DNA of 64,000 nt from Diospyros lotus (Eukaryota > Streptophyta > Magnoliopsida > Ericales > Ebenaceae). Both the position numbers and the translations under genes were made by a program. Positions 25,024-36,900 of the stretch are shown in pieces. The first letter of the stretch is position 1. The number at the start of each line of letters is the position of its first letter. The stretch is taken from the NCBI RefSeq assembly GCF_014633365.1, contig NC_068338.1:20656616-20720615 (forward strand). Direction: 5' to 3'. The notes under the pieces are model-generated. The model saw only the letters and a program-made list of their open reading frames with translations, was not told the origin of the DNA and did not search any database.

Positions 25024-26160
25024 CTATGTGGGGTCAGCTACATGAATTCTAGACTTCCATGTATTTCTATCTTTTGTCATATCTTCATTGAAATCTATAC
25101 ACTTCATATCAAACTTTAATATCTCTCTCAAAGTCTTCTTAGGTTTGCCTCTACCTCTTTTTTTGATTAATTGTTCTATTTCATCAACTCTCCTCACAGG
25201 AGCGTCTCTTGGTCTCCTTCTCACATGACCAAACCATCTTAGTCTAGTCTCTCTCATCTTCTCCTCTATTGGCACTACTCCTATCTTATTACGAATAACT
25301 TCATTTCTAATTTTATCTTTTCTTGTATGGCCGCACATCCATCTTAACATCCTCATCTCCGCTACACTCGTCTTTTGCTCATGTTGGTATTTGACTGCCC
25401 AACATTCTGAGCCGTACAACAAAACTGGTCTTATAGCTATCCTATAGAATTTTCCTTTCAATTTTAATGGGATTTTACCATCACATAACACCCCCGCATG
25501 CATTTCTCCATTTTAGCCAACCTGCCTTAATTCTATGTGTGACATCCTCGTGAATTTCTCCATCTTTTTGAATCACTGATCCCAAATATCGAAAATGGTC
25601 TTTTCTTTGTAAAACTTGGTATTCTAATTTTATTATAACATCCCCCACTCTTGCATTCTTACTAAATTTACATTCCATATATTCTATTTTCTTTCTGCTT
25701 AATTTAAATCCCTTAGATTCTAAATTATTTCTCCATAACTCAAGCTTAGTGTTCACTCCTTCTTTTGTTTCATCCACCAACACTATGTCGTCTGCAAATA
25801 GCATACACCATGGCACCTCTGTCTAAATATCTTTAGTGAGTTCATCCATTACTAAAGCAAATAAGTATGGATTTAGTGCAGAACCTTGATACAATCCCTA
25901 TTGTAATTTTAAACAGTTCAGTATCCTCTCCGCATGTTCTGACCCTTATCTTTACAACATGATACATGTCCTTAAGAGCTTGTATATAGGCTATTCGGAC
26001 TCCTTTCTTCTCTAAAATCCTCCATAATACTTCTATAGGGACCCTATAATAAGCCTTTTCTAGATCTATAAACACCATATGTAGGTCATTCTGATGATCC
26101 CGATACCTTTTCATTAGGTGCCTCAGTAGATATATAGCTTCCATTGTTGACTTACCGAGT
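25024..26160 (-). pseudogene. RTE reverse transcriptase and C-terminal region pseudogene
   Basis: Three frames remain. 26144-25842 has FIDLEKAYYRVP (the usual Asp of DRVP is Tyr). 25816-25481 has MLFADDIVLVDE, the catalytic FADD box. 25503-25024 has the conserved RTE C-terminus (RPVLLYGSECWAVK, RLRWFGHVRRRP, RGRGKPKKTL). Frame changes and stops separate them. Between 26160 and 27238 only degraded linker/RT N-terminal sequence is seen. Confidence 0.87.
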
Positions 26161-27237
26161 ATGAAACCAAACTGATTTTCTCAGACCTCTGTTTCTTTTC
26201 TGAGCCTCTACTCTATTACTCTCTCCCAGAGTTTCATGGTATGACTTATTAACTTAATTCCTCTATAATTTTCACAGTTTTGAATATCTTCTTTGTTATT
26301 ATATATAGGGACCAAAGTACTCTTCCTCCACTCATCTGGCATCTTTTTAATTTAAGAATCGCGTTAAATAATTTCGTTAGCCAGGAGATACCCTCTTCTC
26401 TCACGCATTTTCATGCTTCTATTGGTATATTATCCAGTCCCACCGCCTTATGATTTTTCATCTTTTTTAATACTTGCCTTATTTCATTTGGACTTATGCG
26501 TCGATAAAATGTATAGCTCACGTTCCCTTCGGAGTTACTAAGATGTCTCAACCTAACTCTTGTGTCGCCATCATCATTGAATAATTTTGTGAAATACTTC
26601 TTCTATCTCTCCTTAATCGCTCCCTCATTCACTAATACATTTTGATTTTCATCTTTTATGCATTTCACTTGATTTAAATCCCTTGTTTTTCCTTCTCTTG
26701 CTTTAGTTAATTTATATATATCCCTTTCTCCATCTTTTGTATCAAGTCATTTATATAGATTCTCGTATACTTTTGACCTTGCTTCACTAATAGCTTTTTT
26801 GCTGCCTTTTTTTATTCTTTATAATTTTTTTGATTTTCTTCATTGTTGTACTGATATACAGCCTTATAGCAATTTTTCTTATTTTTAATTTTCAATTGCA
26901 CTTCTTCATTCCACCACCAAGACTCCTTAAGGTTAGGGGCTCCACCATTTGTCTCTCCAAGCACTACCTTTGCTATGTTTCTCAGGGCATTAGCCATTTC
27001 TCTCCACATTTAATTTGTCTGTCCTTCTCAATTCCATTCTTTTCTACCCCTTAATTTTTCTTTGAAGATTAGTTGTTTCTCCCCTTTTAAATCCCACCAC
27101 CTGATTCTTGGATTTTGTTTTATGTGATTTTTTCTCTTCCAATTTCTTACTTGGACATCAAGTACTAGAAGTCTATGTTGAGTAGTCAAACACTCTCCCG
27201 GTATCACCTTACAATCCCTACAACATACCCGATCCTC

Positions 27238-27955
27238 TTATCTCATGAGGAAGTAATCTATTTGGGTGCTTGATGTGACATTTTTATATGTGATTAAGTG
27301 TTCGTCCCGTTTTTTGAACCTAGTATTGGTTATGATAAGCCCATATGCCATTGCAAAATCTAAAATAGACTTACCCTCATTATTAATTTTCTCGAATCCA
27401 TGCCCTCCATGTACCTCTCTATAGCCGTTTATGTCTCTACCCATGTGACCATTTAAGTCACCTCCTATAATCACTTTCTCTCTTCTTGGTATCATTTGTA
27501 TGAGTTTCTCTAGGTTCTTCCAAAATTTTGCTTTTATCTCCTCACCTAACCCCGCTTGTGGTGCATATGTACTAAAGATATTCATAGTCATTCTTCCTAG
27601 AATAACCTTCACCATAATAATCCTATCCCCTATTCTCTTTACATCCACTACCTCATCTACTAAGCTTTTATCCATAATGATCCTCACTCCATGTTTTGCT
27701 CGATCATTTCCTGTGTACCATATTTTATATCCATTTTCTAAAAAAGTTTTTGCTTTTTTCCCTACCCATCTCGTCTCTTGAAGGCACATAATATTAATCT
27801 TTCTCCTAATCATCACATCTACCACTTCCATAGCTTTGCCTGTTAATGTTCTTATGTTTTATGACCCAATCCTTAATCTATGATTTTGTTTTTGGCTTTG
27901 ACTTTGACTTTGATTTTGTTTTTGATTTTGGTTTTGATTTTGATTTTGATTTTGG
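27238..27955 (-). pseudogene. RTE endonuclease domain pseudogene
   Basis: The frame 27831-27238 carries NIMCLQETRWVG (metal/phosphate-binding Glu), GGDLNGHMGRD, the HGGHGF block and a terminal SSTQIDYFLMR, all expected of the EN domain that nicks target DNA. Upstream in the same frame is LRIGS, a stop where Trp is usual, then NIRTLTGKA. Before that is a (Gln-Asn/Ser)n tract encoded by a hexanucleotide repeat at about 27879-27955. Confidence 0.85.
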
Positions 27956-28045
27956 ACTAACTTTTTTACCCACATCCGTCGAGTTTGGAAACTGGCTCAT
28001 AAGTTGAGCAGAGCTTAATGAAACTTGGCTTGGATTGCAACCCTT

Positions 28046-28297
28046 TATGTATGAATGTTATGCTTAATTAAACTTGCTAAATCAAACCTACAATAGAGGT
28101 TTTATTATTGGTAGAGCATCTAAAATTCCAATATCATCCTTATATTTGCACTATTTTTTTAATGCCACTAAATTCACTATATCTATTACATAATTTGTCT
28201 AAAAAATTATCTAATTAACTATTTTAAGCTAATTAAATATAATTGTTTTAGGTGGTTGATGGATTAGTGTATAATTTTATATTCCTTAACAAATGAT
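28046..28297. other. AT-rich spacer
   Basis: No coding or repeat signal recognised between the LINE-bearing element and the LTR-like block. Confidence 0.5.
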
Positions 28298-28997
28298 TGT
28301 AGGGCAAATTAGGATCGAGAATCCTTTATTGATCCCTGTTGGTTTTCCACAGAACTTGATTCTTGGCCAAACCACAAGATCAAGCATAAATCGAGAAAAG
28401 AAAAGAACACAAGAACACAAACCTTTTACGTGTTCGGATCAAAAGATCCTACTCACGGCAGAGGCTCTGCCTCTAGTCAATCCATTAATAGCTTTCGATT
28501 ATAACCGGATTACAAAATCACAACAAGAACAAAACGTATTGCAAATACATAAACTGAAAACATAAAACTCACAACTAGAACAAGTATATGATTTGTTCTA
28601 CCGATCTCAAGATCGTGTCAAGAATCTAGTCTATCAGTTACATCCAATCTCTCACGCCTCAGGCGATTCAACAACAGAGATTAAAACAATACAATCTTAC
28701 CAAGTAATCTTACTACAAACCGAAGCCAATCGAACAAGAGAAGGATTTATGAGCGAGAGAAAGTCTCACTTCATGTGCGTCGAATTAGGGTTTCAGAAAA
28801 TGAGAGAGTAAGCGATCTGTTGCAATTAGGGTATGAAACTACCCTTATATAACATCAAGAAACAAGCAGGGCTGGAATGGGTTGGCTGAGGCAACACGCA
28901 TGGATAACCCACTTATGGGCCTCACGAAAATGGGTTTGCACCATAAAATATCATGACCCAATAGAACGTGGCCCATATAGGATGTTATTAAGAGTTA
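28298..28997 (-). repeat. Possible antisense LTR fragment or solo LTR
   Basis: Starts TGTAGGG at 28298, is preceded by ATGAT, and has an antisense TATA-like ATATAAG near 28850 followed (minus strand) by a leader-like segment, as in an LTR read from the minus strand. An ATGAT also follows at about 28998, but the right end lacks a clean CA. Boundaries and family are uncertain. Confidence 0.3.
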
Positions 28998-30700
28998 ATG
29001 ATTCGATTTGTCAAAAGTTAGCGAATTGGATAGTAATTTCTCAAAAATTGTAGTGGGAGTCAACAACTTCATCACAATCGGTCGACGACCAGAAAGGTTC
29101 AGGCGGTTGACAAGTTGGAAGAGTTCGGTTGATTGGATTTCCACTCGGTGGAAATCGATCGATTACTTCTAAGGAGTCGATTGATTGTTTTTTTTTTTTT
29201 TTTTTGCCTCTACCAATTTTAATAATGTCCACGTGGCACAAAATTTGAGAAGGAGGTGGAGGCAACCGAGAGCTGAAATTGAGCAGAGACAAGAGATTGA
29301 GATATCTTTTCGGCTGCTTCATCTGCTTTTCTGTTACTCTATTTTTGCTCTAAAAAATTTATAGAGTTTAAATGTTACTCACGGTGAGACACACAGTCAG
29401 GCTAGCACAAGACTAGGATTGCAACATGGTACGGGATAACTTACTAGGTGTGGACAAATTAGGTCTACCACAATTTTAGGTGAATTTGGTCTCAGGGTAT
29501 AAACATTTTCTGTACCCATTTGACATTGGACTAAAGGTATATCATTTATTGTATTTTATATAATGAAATAGCGTATTGCATGGTGTGTGTATTTATATCT
29601 TCCGTTGTATATGTTTGATATACAAAAAAAAATTAAATTTACCTTCACCATTTTACAATTATTCCAACATGAGTTAGGTAACTATCACTATCTTTAATTG
29701 ATAGATTACTTTTTTCTAATTTCTATGATGACAATGATAATTCTTTGTGTATTCATTAGATATGTTTCAATAAATAATCACTATTTAGTAATATTAAAAT
29801 AATATATGAAGTTAAAAGATTTTATCGTAAAAACTCTTTTAATAATAGTGGGTAAATTTATGAGATTTAGTATTTTTTGATGAGGGTTTTAGGATTGATC
29901 ATCATCTAATTCATATATTAGTTACACTTCTTATTAATCTTTCTATGTTTTGAGGTACTTCTGGTGATTTTCAAGCTCAAGCTTGTATGAATTTACTCTA
30001 TTTGCATAAAAAAATATAAGGCTTAAATCTCATCGGTAGATCCTTCTGACACTCAAATTTGTCATTATACTTAAGATAGAATAACACATTAGTGATACAA
30101 TCAAGACATAATTAATGAAATACCTTGACTTTTAAAAAATTATGCCAAGGGTTGGGATTATGTTGGGACTTGGGTCTAGATTTGACTTCTCAAATCTTGA
30201 CATATACGACTCTCGAACTTAATTTAAGTTTTGGGTTTGTATTTATTTTAGTTGAGAGTTATTTTGAATAATTTATCTTTTTAAGTTGAGATGATTAATC
30301 ATAATTCTTTATTCTTTTAATTTAATATTTATATTTTAAAATATATATAAATATTAATTTTATACTTAATGGATAATTTTAGTCGTCACTTCAAGAATAA
30401 TAGTTAAGCACATTTTATTTTGAATATTAAGATAATTTTATTAATTAATAATAAATACATTATATTTTGATCCATCTAACTAACCAATTGAATTATTTGA
30501 AGGCTGAAGCAACATAGAATAAATACACATTATTAAAATTTAATTAGATTAAATGTTAATTCTAATCAATAAAATAGGTGGATTTGTGAATCCACTGAAT
30601 TCTTCAAATTTTGTTAAAAGATTAGCATCAGCATTAATTAATTTGTTCAAATTAATATTATATTTTAGGGACGTCAGCAATCCTTTTCCCAATTGATGCT
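28998..30700. other. Intergenic region upstream of CDKC
   Basis: Contains a T-run at about 29188-29206, then AT-rich sequence with no supported gene. The distal CDKC promoter presumably lies here; no specific element is claimed. Confidence 0.45.
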
Positions 30701-30985
30701 GTGCTTGAATGCGCCCTGAGACCAAATCGGAAGATCAGATTCGGGAGAGCTGATGCCTTCTTTGCCGATGTTCATGTTGTTGTGGCAGTAACAATTGGTG
30801 GTTCCTGCAAGCACGCCAAGACGCTGTTGAAGAATCGGCCGGAACCGTCGCCGTCGGCTCGCCGCTGCTGCTTCTTCCGTGGATAAGATTGGTGGCTGAG
30901 GATCCACCACCGCCATCATCAGAAGAAGAAGTAGAGGAAGAAAACAGAAACAGAAGGGAAGAGGGAGAAAAGGGCAGGGGTGGAG
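30701..30985 (+). promoter_or_regulatory. Probable 5' UTR and proximal promoter of CDKC
   Basis: GC content rises sharply from about 30700 (CCGTCGCCGTCGGCTCGCC), then a purine-rich GAAGAAGAAG leader precedes the ATG at 30986. This is typical of a plant leader; the transcription start is not determinable. Confidence 0.45.
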
Positions 30986-33900
30986 ATGGCTATAGCGGCG
31001 CCAGGGCAACTGAATATAACCGAATCACCGTCCTGGGGATCGAGAAGCGTCGACTGTTTCGAGAAATTGGAGCAGATTGGCGAAGGCACCTATGGGTCTG
31101 TTTCTTTATCCCTCCCTTGATGAAAAATTTAGGGTTTTTTCCGAGTTTCGTGATAATCGTGCTCTCTTGACATTTGTTGGGGGTTAGTTTAGAATTTGTT
31201 GAGTCTTGTGAAAGATCAAAGTCGAACGAGTTTGTAATTGATCAGACAGAGGAGAAACGTAGCTTGAATTAGGGTTGTTGTAATCGATCATCTCGTAATC
31301 AATTTGTTAAGATGAAGGTTTATTCTACTTCTCCTTCTTCGTCTTTTTACTTTGCACAGTCGGGGTTGCTGTTGGTGGATGTATGACTAGTGCAGCTTAT
31401 TTGCCATCCCTTGTGACATCAGTTTCATGCTATCTCAATGTTATTTCCATTGAACTGCCAAGTAGGGAAAGGAAAAACAAAACAAGGACACTGCAAACCA
31501 TGATGGTAAGTTTTGGGGGCCTAAAATAAAGATTGATCTCATGATTGTTAGGAAGCCTTTTGTCAGAGTTGAATCTGACAGAGGAGAATTGGGAAAGAAT
31601 GGCGAAGGAATTAGAGAGAATTGAGGGAGAGGGAAGAGAGAATTAGAGGGAAGGAAGAGAGAATTAGGCGGGAGAATGGGATTGTTCTATTCTCATCATA
31701 CCCAAAGGAGCGGGATCAGTTGCAATTTATACTGATCCGACTCAAGAAAAGGCGCCAAATGCAGCCTCAAGTTCACATGTTTACAATTTATTTGAAATTG
31801 AAATAGGCGTAACTGCCTAACAGAAATTCCTGCCTATCAAACCTGCTAATTACAACAATTGTCCCATGACACCTTTTTGTAAGTGAAATTGTATATGGAA
31901 GTTGTAGGTGAAATTGTATATGGCAGTTGTAGGCATGGTAGATATTGTTAGTTAATAATTAATGAGCTTCTGGGCAAGCTTATTTGTTTCTTTTTTTTTT
32001 TTTTTTTACAGGTTTTATTGGTTATTTATGACCTTGCAGTTATTTTGGCAGTTTTTTAGTGCTAGGCATGGGCTGAAAAGTTCTGATCAATTTGTTTGCA
32101 ATTTATATAATGATAATAATAATCCTGTCTGTCTCAATCAGTCTCAAGTTCCCCAGTTACCTAGGAATGAATGTCTAGGCTAACAGAATTAAGGTAAGTC
32201 TAGCAGCTATAGATGTATTTATAATCTTTTATTCTCAAGCTTTTTGAGAGCATGTTTTTAAGATTTTAAGTTCCCTTTAGGTGTAAGACTTTTCTCTTCT
32301 TCTTTATTTCTTTTTCTTGAGCTAATTTCAATTACTATTATTGGAAAACTATCCTCAGTGTTATCATAGTCTCAATTGTCTAATTCAACCCCAAAGTTGG
32401 CTAAATGAAACCTAGAAAACTTGTACCTTTTTCCTAGGCATTGCCTTTGATTCTATGCCATCATACCACAGAATAAGTGCTCTTTCCAAACTTGCAGCAA
32501 GCTCTAGCACATACAAGTACAAGTAGGCTCTTAGTTTTTTTCTGAAAACAAAGCCTTTTCAGCATATCATCATGCACAAATCCTAGAAACTCCTTTCCAT
32601 TCTATAGCTAAGTGCATGACCTTCCCAAGCACTGAACTTACCAGAATGAAAAATGCCTACAGCTCCACTCATAAATTCACTACTAATGAAAAAATGTTCA
32701 CTAGGCTGTCAGATCACTTTGGTGTTGGAGATTTAATATTGTGTCTTGCACCTGACCAATTGTTTGGGTATGTAGAGCACAGTGACAAACATCAAATTGG
32801 CAGAATATTATGAGGATACTAAAGAAGGTGTTGTTATGTTGAAAAGATTGTTTAATAGCAGCAAAACATTTGAGACCTTATAGAGAGGGTATTGGAAGCT
32901 TTTGTGGACAAAAAAATACCATGAAACAAAAAAAAGATTGTTGAAATTTACTAGTCAAAGATTTTTTTTTTTCCTTTGTTGGGGCCTCAAGTGCTTATCT
33001 ACAAGTATTCAAAGTTTCAAACAAGTTCCTTCTTTACAATTACCATTATGTTAAAAGACTATTGTGCACTGGTGCTGAGTTCCAAACCTCTTTGTGTGTG
33101 TGTGAGAAATAAGGGGGAAAAAAATATATTGAAACTGCTGCTTTTTAGGAGACAGTAAAGGTGGTTGAGTTTATGGGCCTTACAAAAGATATGACCATAG
33201 AAATAGATGACCGGCAAGTTATAATTCATGTAGCTGTCACACCCTCAAGTTGAGGGTTGGGCAATTTGGGAGTTTAGGTAGAATTCAAGAAGAAAGAATT
33301 GAAGTTGAGGAAGGAACAGATAGAACGAGAGAGAGAAAGAGCAAAAGAGCGAGAAAGAACAGAGAGAGAAATTTGAGAGGGGGAAAGAATTGAAGAGATT
33401 TTGTTATTATTTCAAAAACTGATCCCAACTTCTTACAAAAGCCTTATTAGAGGCTTCTCTTTTTTGTTGAGAAGTAACTGTCAACTGAAGGAGTTATAAT
33501 TGTCTACAACCACTCAACCACCTGCCTATAACTGCATACAACTACTCAACCTCCTGTTTGTTACAATTAGTTTTAAGCTTCCCCCCCCTCCCCCCCCAAA
33601 TGTCTAATCTACCCTAGGGTCGTTAACATTTCCCCTCCCCTTAAGAAAATTCTTGTCCCCTAGAATTTACGGTGACGGGCTACGGTTTAATCAATCCCTG
33701 GTTTCAATACTTGCTGCCATTTGGTTCGGGAGTTTTGACATTGTGGAACGAAGCCTTGACATGGTGATTCGCGAAGTCTACATTTTATTTTTGCAGGAAA
33801 AGCAATAGCAATGGAACATAAGAGAAGAGAGGAAAAGGCTTAGAAGGAGAAGAAAAGAAAGGAAGAAGAGAAGAAGATGAAATTTGATACAGAAGACAGG

Positions 33901-36900
33901 GATTGGATGAAGAATAGTGGCTAGTCATTGTAAGTTCTTGGGGACAAGAACTCTCTCTAAGAGGGGGGAATTGTCATAACCCCAAGGATATAATAGTACT
34001 TTAGCAGTAGTTATTTGTTATTTTAATTGTTATATTTTCTCTTTACTTTGTAACAAAAATACTTACCTAGGAAAAGTAACTATATAAAGCTATTGGAGCT
34101 GTAAAGAAGGGATTGTGAAATATATCCAATTGACATTTCTGATTCTCTCTACATTCTCTCCCCCTTGGATCTTACTACTCTTTCTCTCTCAACTTCTCCG
34201 ATCTCTCTCTCTTTCTCTGTTCTATCTAAAATTCTCCCCCAATTCTTTCTATAATTCCCCCTCAATTTCTTCCAAATTCCTATTCAAACCCTAGGCAAAC
34301 CCTAGGGTCGTGACAATAGCCAACCCCATCTCTAATGCAATTAAGGCTTGATATGTTGTTGTTTGCCTATTGGAAAAATGAAAAGTTTTGTTTAAAAGGT
34401 GGCAAGACTTTGGTCAATAAGAAACTGATATCATGGCCTACAATAATGAAATGAGATGATTCCACAAATTAATTCCCTTTCAACTGTCAGTTTGATATAA
34501 AAGTCACCCGTGGAGGGAGTGTGTGAGCCTCAAAGGACGTATTTTATGTGGCAGGAATCTAACATTAGGATTTTCATAGTAATTTAATTATTTTATATGT
34601 TACTTTTTAAAATATTTTCCTTAGTTTTTAAGCTGGAGAGTTTTTGGTTTTTTGTTTTGGGCTTAAAGGCAGTTTCCAGATAGATTGTTGTTTTTGAGTT
34701 GCTTTATATAGTTTGTGGATCAAATTTTATCGTGTTTGGAAGGTCAAAATTCAGTGCAAGTTAGGCCTATGCACTGGCTCAAAGAACTGTTTGCACTCCA
34801 TTTTGCTTGGTTCATAGTTTTCTTTGCTGAGAAGATTGGCTCTTGTATCTGGTGTGTTATCTCATGTATTAGTCTGGGGAAAGAAGTAATGGTATGGACT
34901 GGGCCAATTTGATTTGATGTGTGATACATCGTCATTTGGTGCTGATTTGGACAAATACATCTATAGAACATCTAATTCCCATCTTTTTTAGAGTAACTAA
35001 GATGCAACATAAGTACTTGTTTATCCACCTTCATTGAATGACTTTGAGAGATCTCCTTCTCAGTCTCTCCTTGATTACCCCCTCATTTACTAGTACATTT
35101 TGGTTTTTGGTTTTCTTTCTCTTGCCTTAACTAATTATACATATCTTTTTCATAATCTTTTGTGTCAAGTCATTGGTATAGCATTGTAATCTACATCTCC
35201 CAAATTGTTAGGTATTGGATCTTGTGTCCACCTCTAAACCATCTGAGACAAAATAGTCAATTTTGTCTGCCTCCACCAAGTTGCAATCCTATCTCAAAAT
35301 GTGTAGCCACCAAAAACATTTTTTTGTTGTTTGAAACCTATTACTCCTTTCATAATGTAATGCTAACCCAGAAATTTCTTTGGCTAGACACCATCTTGAA
35401 ACTCGAATTGTCAATGTACATACTTGTCTCTCAATGATAGGGACAAGAATAAGCTTCTATCCTCCTCTTGGGGGCCATAGTCCACATAGGGTTTCTACTG
35501 TCATCTTAGATGGTGTTAGGATTAGGAGCTCTTAGAAACTCAATCAATACTTCTAGTTTGTCAATTCTCTCAATACTCCTCACCCAAAACCAATCCACAA
35601 CAGAAAATATAAACTGAAAATGAAAGAAACAGAATTTAACAAAGGAAAATGAAAGAGATACAACCAAATCAAACAATAGGCGCAAGATATATCCTGGTTC
35701 GAACTGATCAAAGACCAGTCCTACATCCAACAGCAAATCCCGAGAGCAATCCACTAGAAACCGGTGAAAACAGATTACAAGAACCATCCACTCTCAATCA
35801 CACAAGTACACTGCCCTCTCATAGAGATTACAAAGACTCTCCCACTCTCAAAGCCTTTTCTCTCTTCTCGGCTAGAAACCGGTGAAAACAGATTACAAGA
35901 ACCCCCCACTCTCTATCACACAAGTACACTGCCCTCTCATAGAGATTACAAAGACTCTCCCACTCTCAAAGCCTTTTCTCTCTTCTCGGCAATTTCACTG
36001 GTATACAGAGACATAAATGAATGAATGATTTGTTCTATGCGACTACCTAGACAACGCCTTCTATTTATAGACCATAGGAGGCGTTAATTACAAAGCCTAA
36101 TATTTAGCCTACACAAAGACTAAAATAACCCTTATAATATAAGATCTAAGTTATCTTCTTTCTAACTTGGAATTCCAGTCACATTCACTCACCAAATGAG
36201 ATTTACTGTCTTTTTCATCTTCTAGACAGAATCCTCAATGCAAAAACCCAACAAATCTCCACCATTTTGGCATGAGTATCTTCTAGAATCCAGCTCCACC
36301 AATTGCTCTCTCCTTGGACCTGCAAAACAAACTGATCATTCACAAATATAAATGTGTAAGAGCCTCAAACAATGATGTAATTTTGACATTGGTACTGCTT
36401 TAGTAAACATATCTGCAACATTATCTTCTCTTGCTACCTTTATCAAATCTATTTTCTTTCTTTCAAGTACTTCTCTGATAAAGTGATACCTAGATATCCA
36501 TTTAATTGCAACCTAATGTTCCTTACCTGGATTAGCCATAAACCTACTAGCAACACTCATAGCATGAGCTAAGTCCAGCCTAGTACACACCATACAATAC
36601 ATGAGGCCACCTATAGCACTAGAGTAGGGTATCTTGCTCATTTCTCTTATGCTCTTGATTAATTTTTATTCTTTATTATATGTTTGTGTTGTGGTGTGTT
36701 GGTCGGTGAGTTTTGAGTGATTGTGAGGGGTGCTTGATCGGTTTCTTGGAGGATTACAAGGCTGCCAGTGCTCCCAATTCTAACAAATTGGATCAGAGCC
36801 AAGAACTCTTCCAAGAATTGCCAAGAACCCTAGAAATCGATAGGATCTTTCCCTACCATGGCTTACACGGCTTTTGCTGCCCGGTGTGACATTGAGAAGT

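Larger units (their letters stand above)
24988..27960 (-). mobile_element. RTE-clade LINE, antisense, decayed
   Basis: Read on the minus strand, the element runs from about 27960 to 24988, with an apurinic-type endonuclease, reverse transcriptase and a conserved C-terminal region, and ends in a (GTT)n run followed by TA repeats (24965-24990). A short simple-repeat tail instead of poly(A), a single ORF without ORF1, and the plant 3' signature near 25010-25035 (CCCACTATGTGGGGTC on the plus strand) fit the RTE clade. Stops and frameshifts split the ORF. Target duplications could not be defined because the 3' tail merges with a TA microsatellite. Confidence 0.88.
24602..28045. mobile_element. Probable non-autonomous DNA element split by a LINE
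   Basis: The left end AGGGTTGCAAATGAGTTGAG (24602) and the right side (AAGTTGAGCAGAGCTT, then GGATTGCAACCCTTT, ending near 28044) share an inverted AGGGTTGCAA tip and the internal ACTCG/GAGTTGAG vocabulary. The RTE element lies between them. Flanking 8-mers match at only 5 of 8 positions, so a TSD is not established and superfamily assignment (hAT-like) is tentative. Confidence 0.5.
35514..36640 (-). mobile_element. Ty1/copia 3' end (LTR plus pol C-terminus), truncated
   Basis: On the minus strand: the C-terminus of RNase H (36640-36325), then PPT-like ATGGTGGAGATT, then a 3' LTR 36253-35514 opening TGTTGGG and closing CCTAACA. The 5' part of the element is missing; the right side is cut by the following TRIM-like unit at about 36640. 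The LTR carries an antisense TATA-like TATAAATAG (near 36060) and a 118-bp tandem duplication. Confidence 0.83.

Noticed and set aside
28298..28997. Clean solo LTR with ATGAT duplications
   Set aside because: The right border lacks a CA end and no PBS or PPT is next to it, so it is kept only as a low-confidence LTR-like block.
30674..31009. Overlapping plus and minus frames at the CDKC start
   Set aside because: They overlap the CDKC leader and exon 1 in other frames; GC-rich leader composition explains them.
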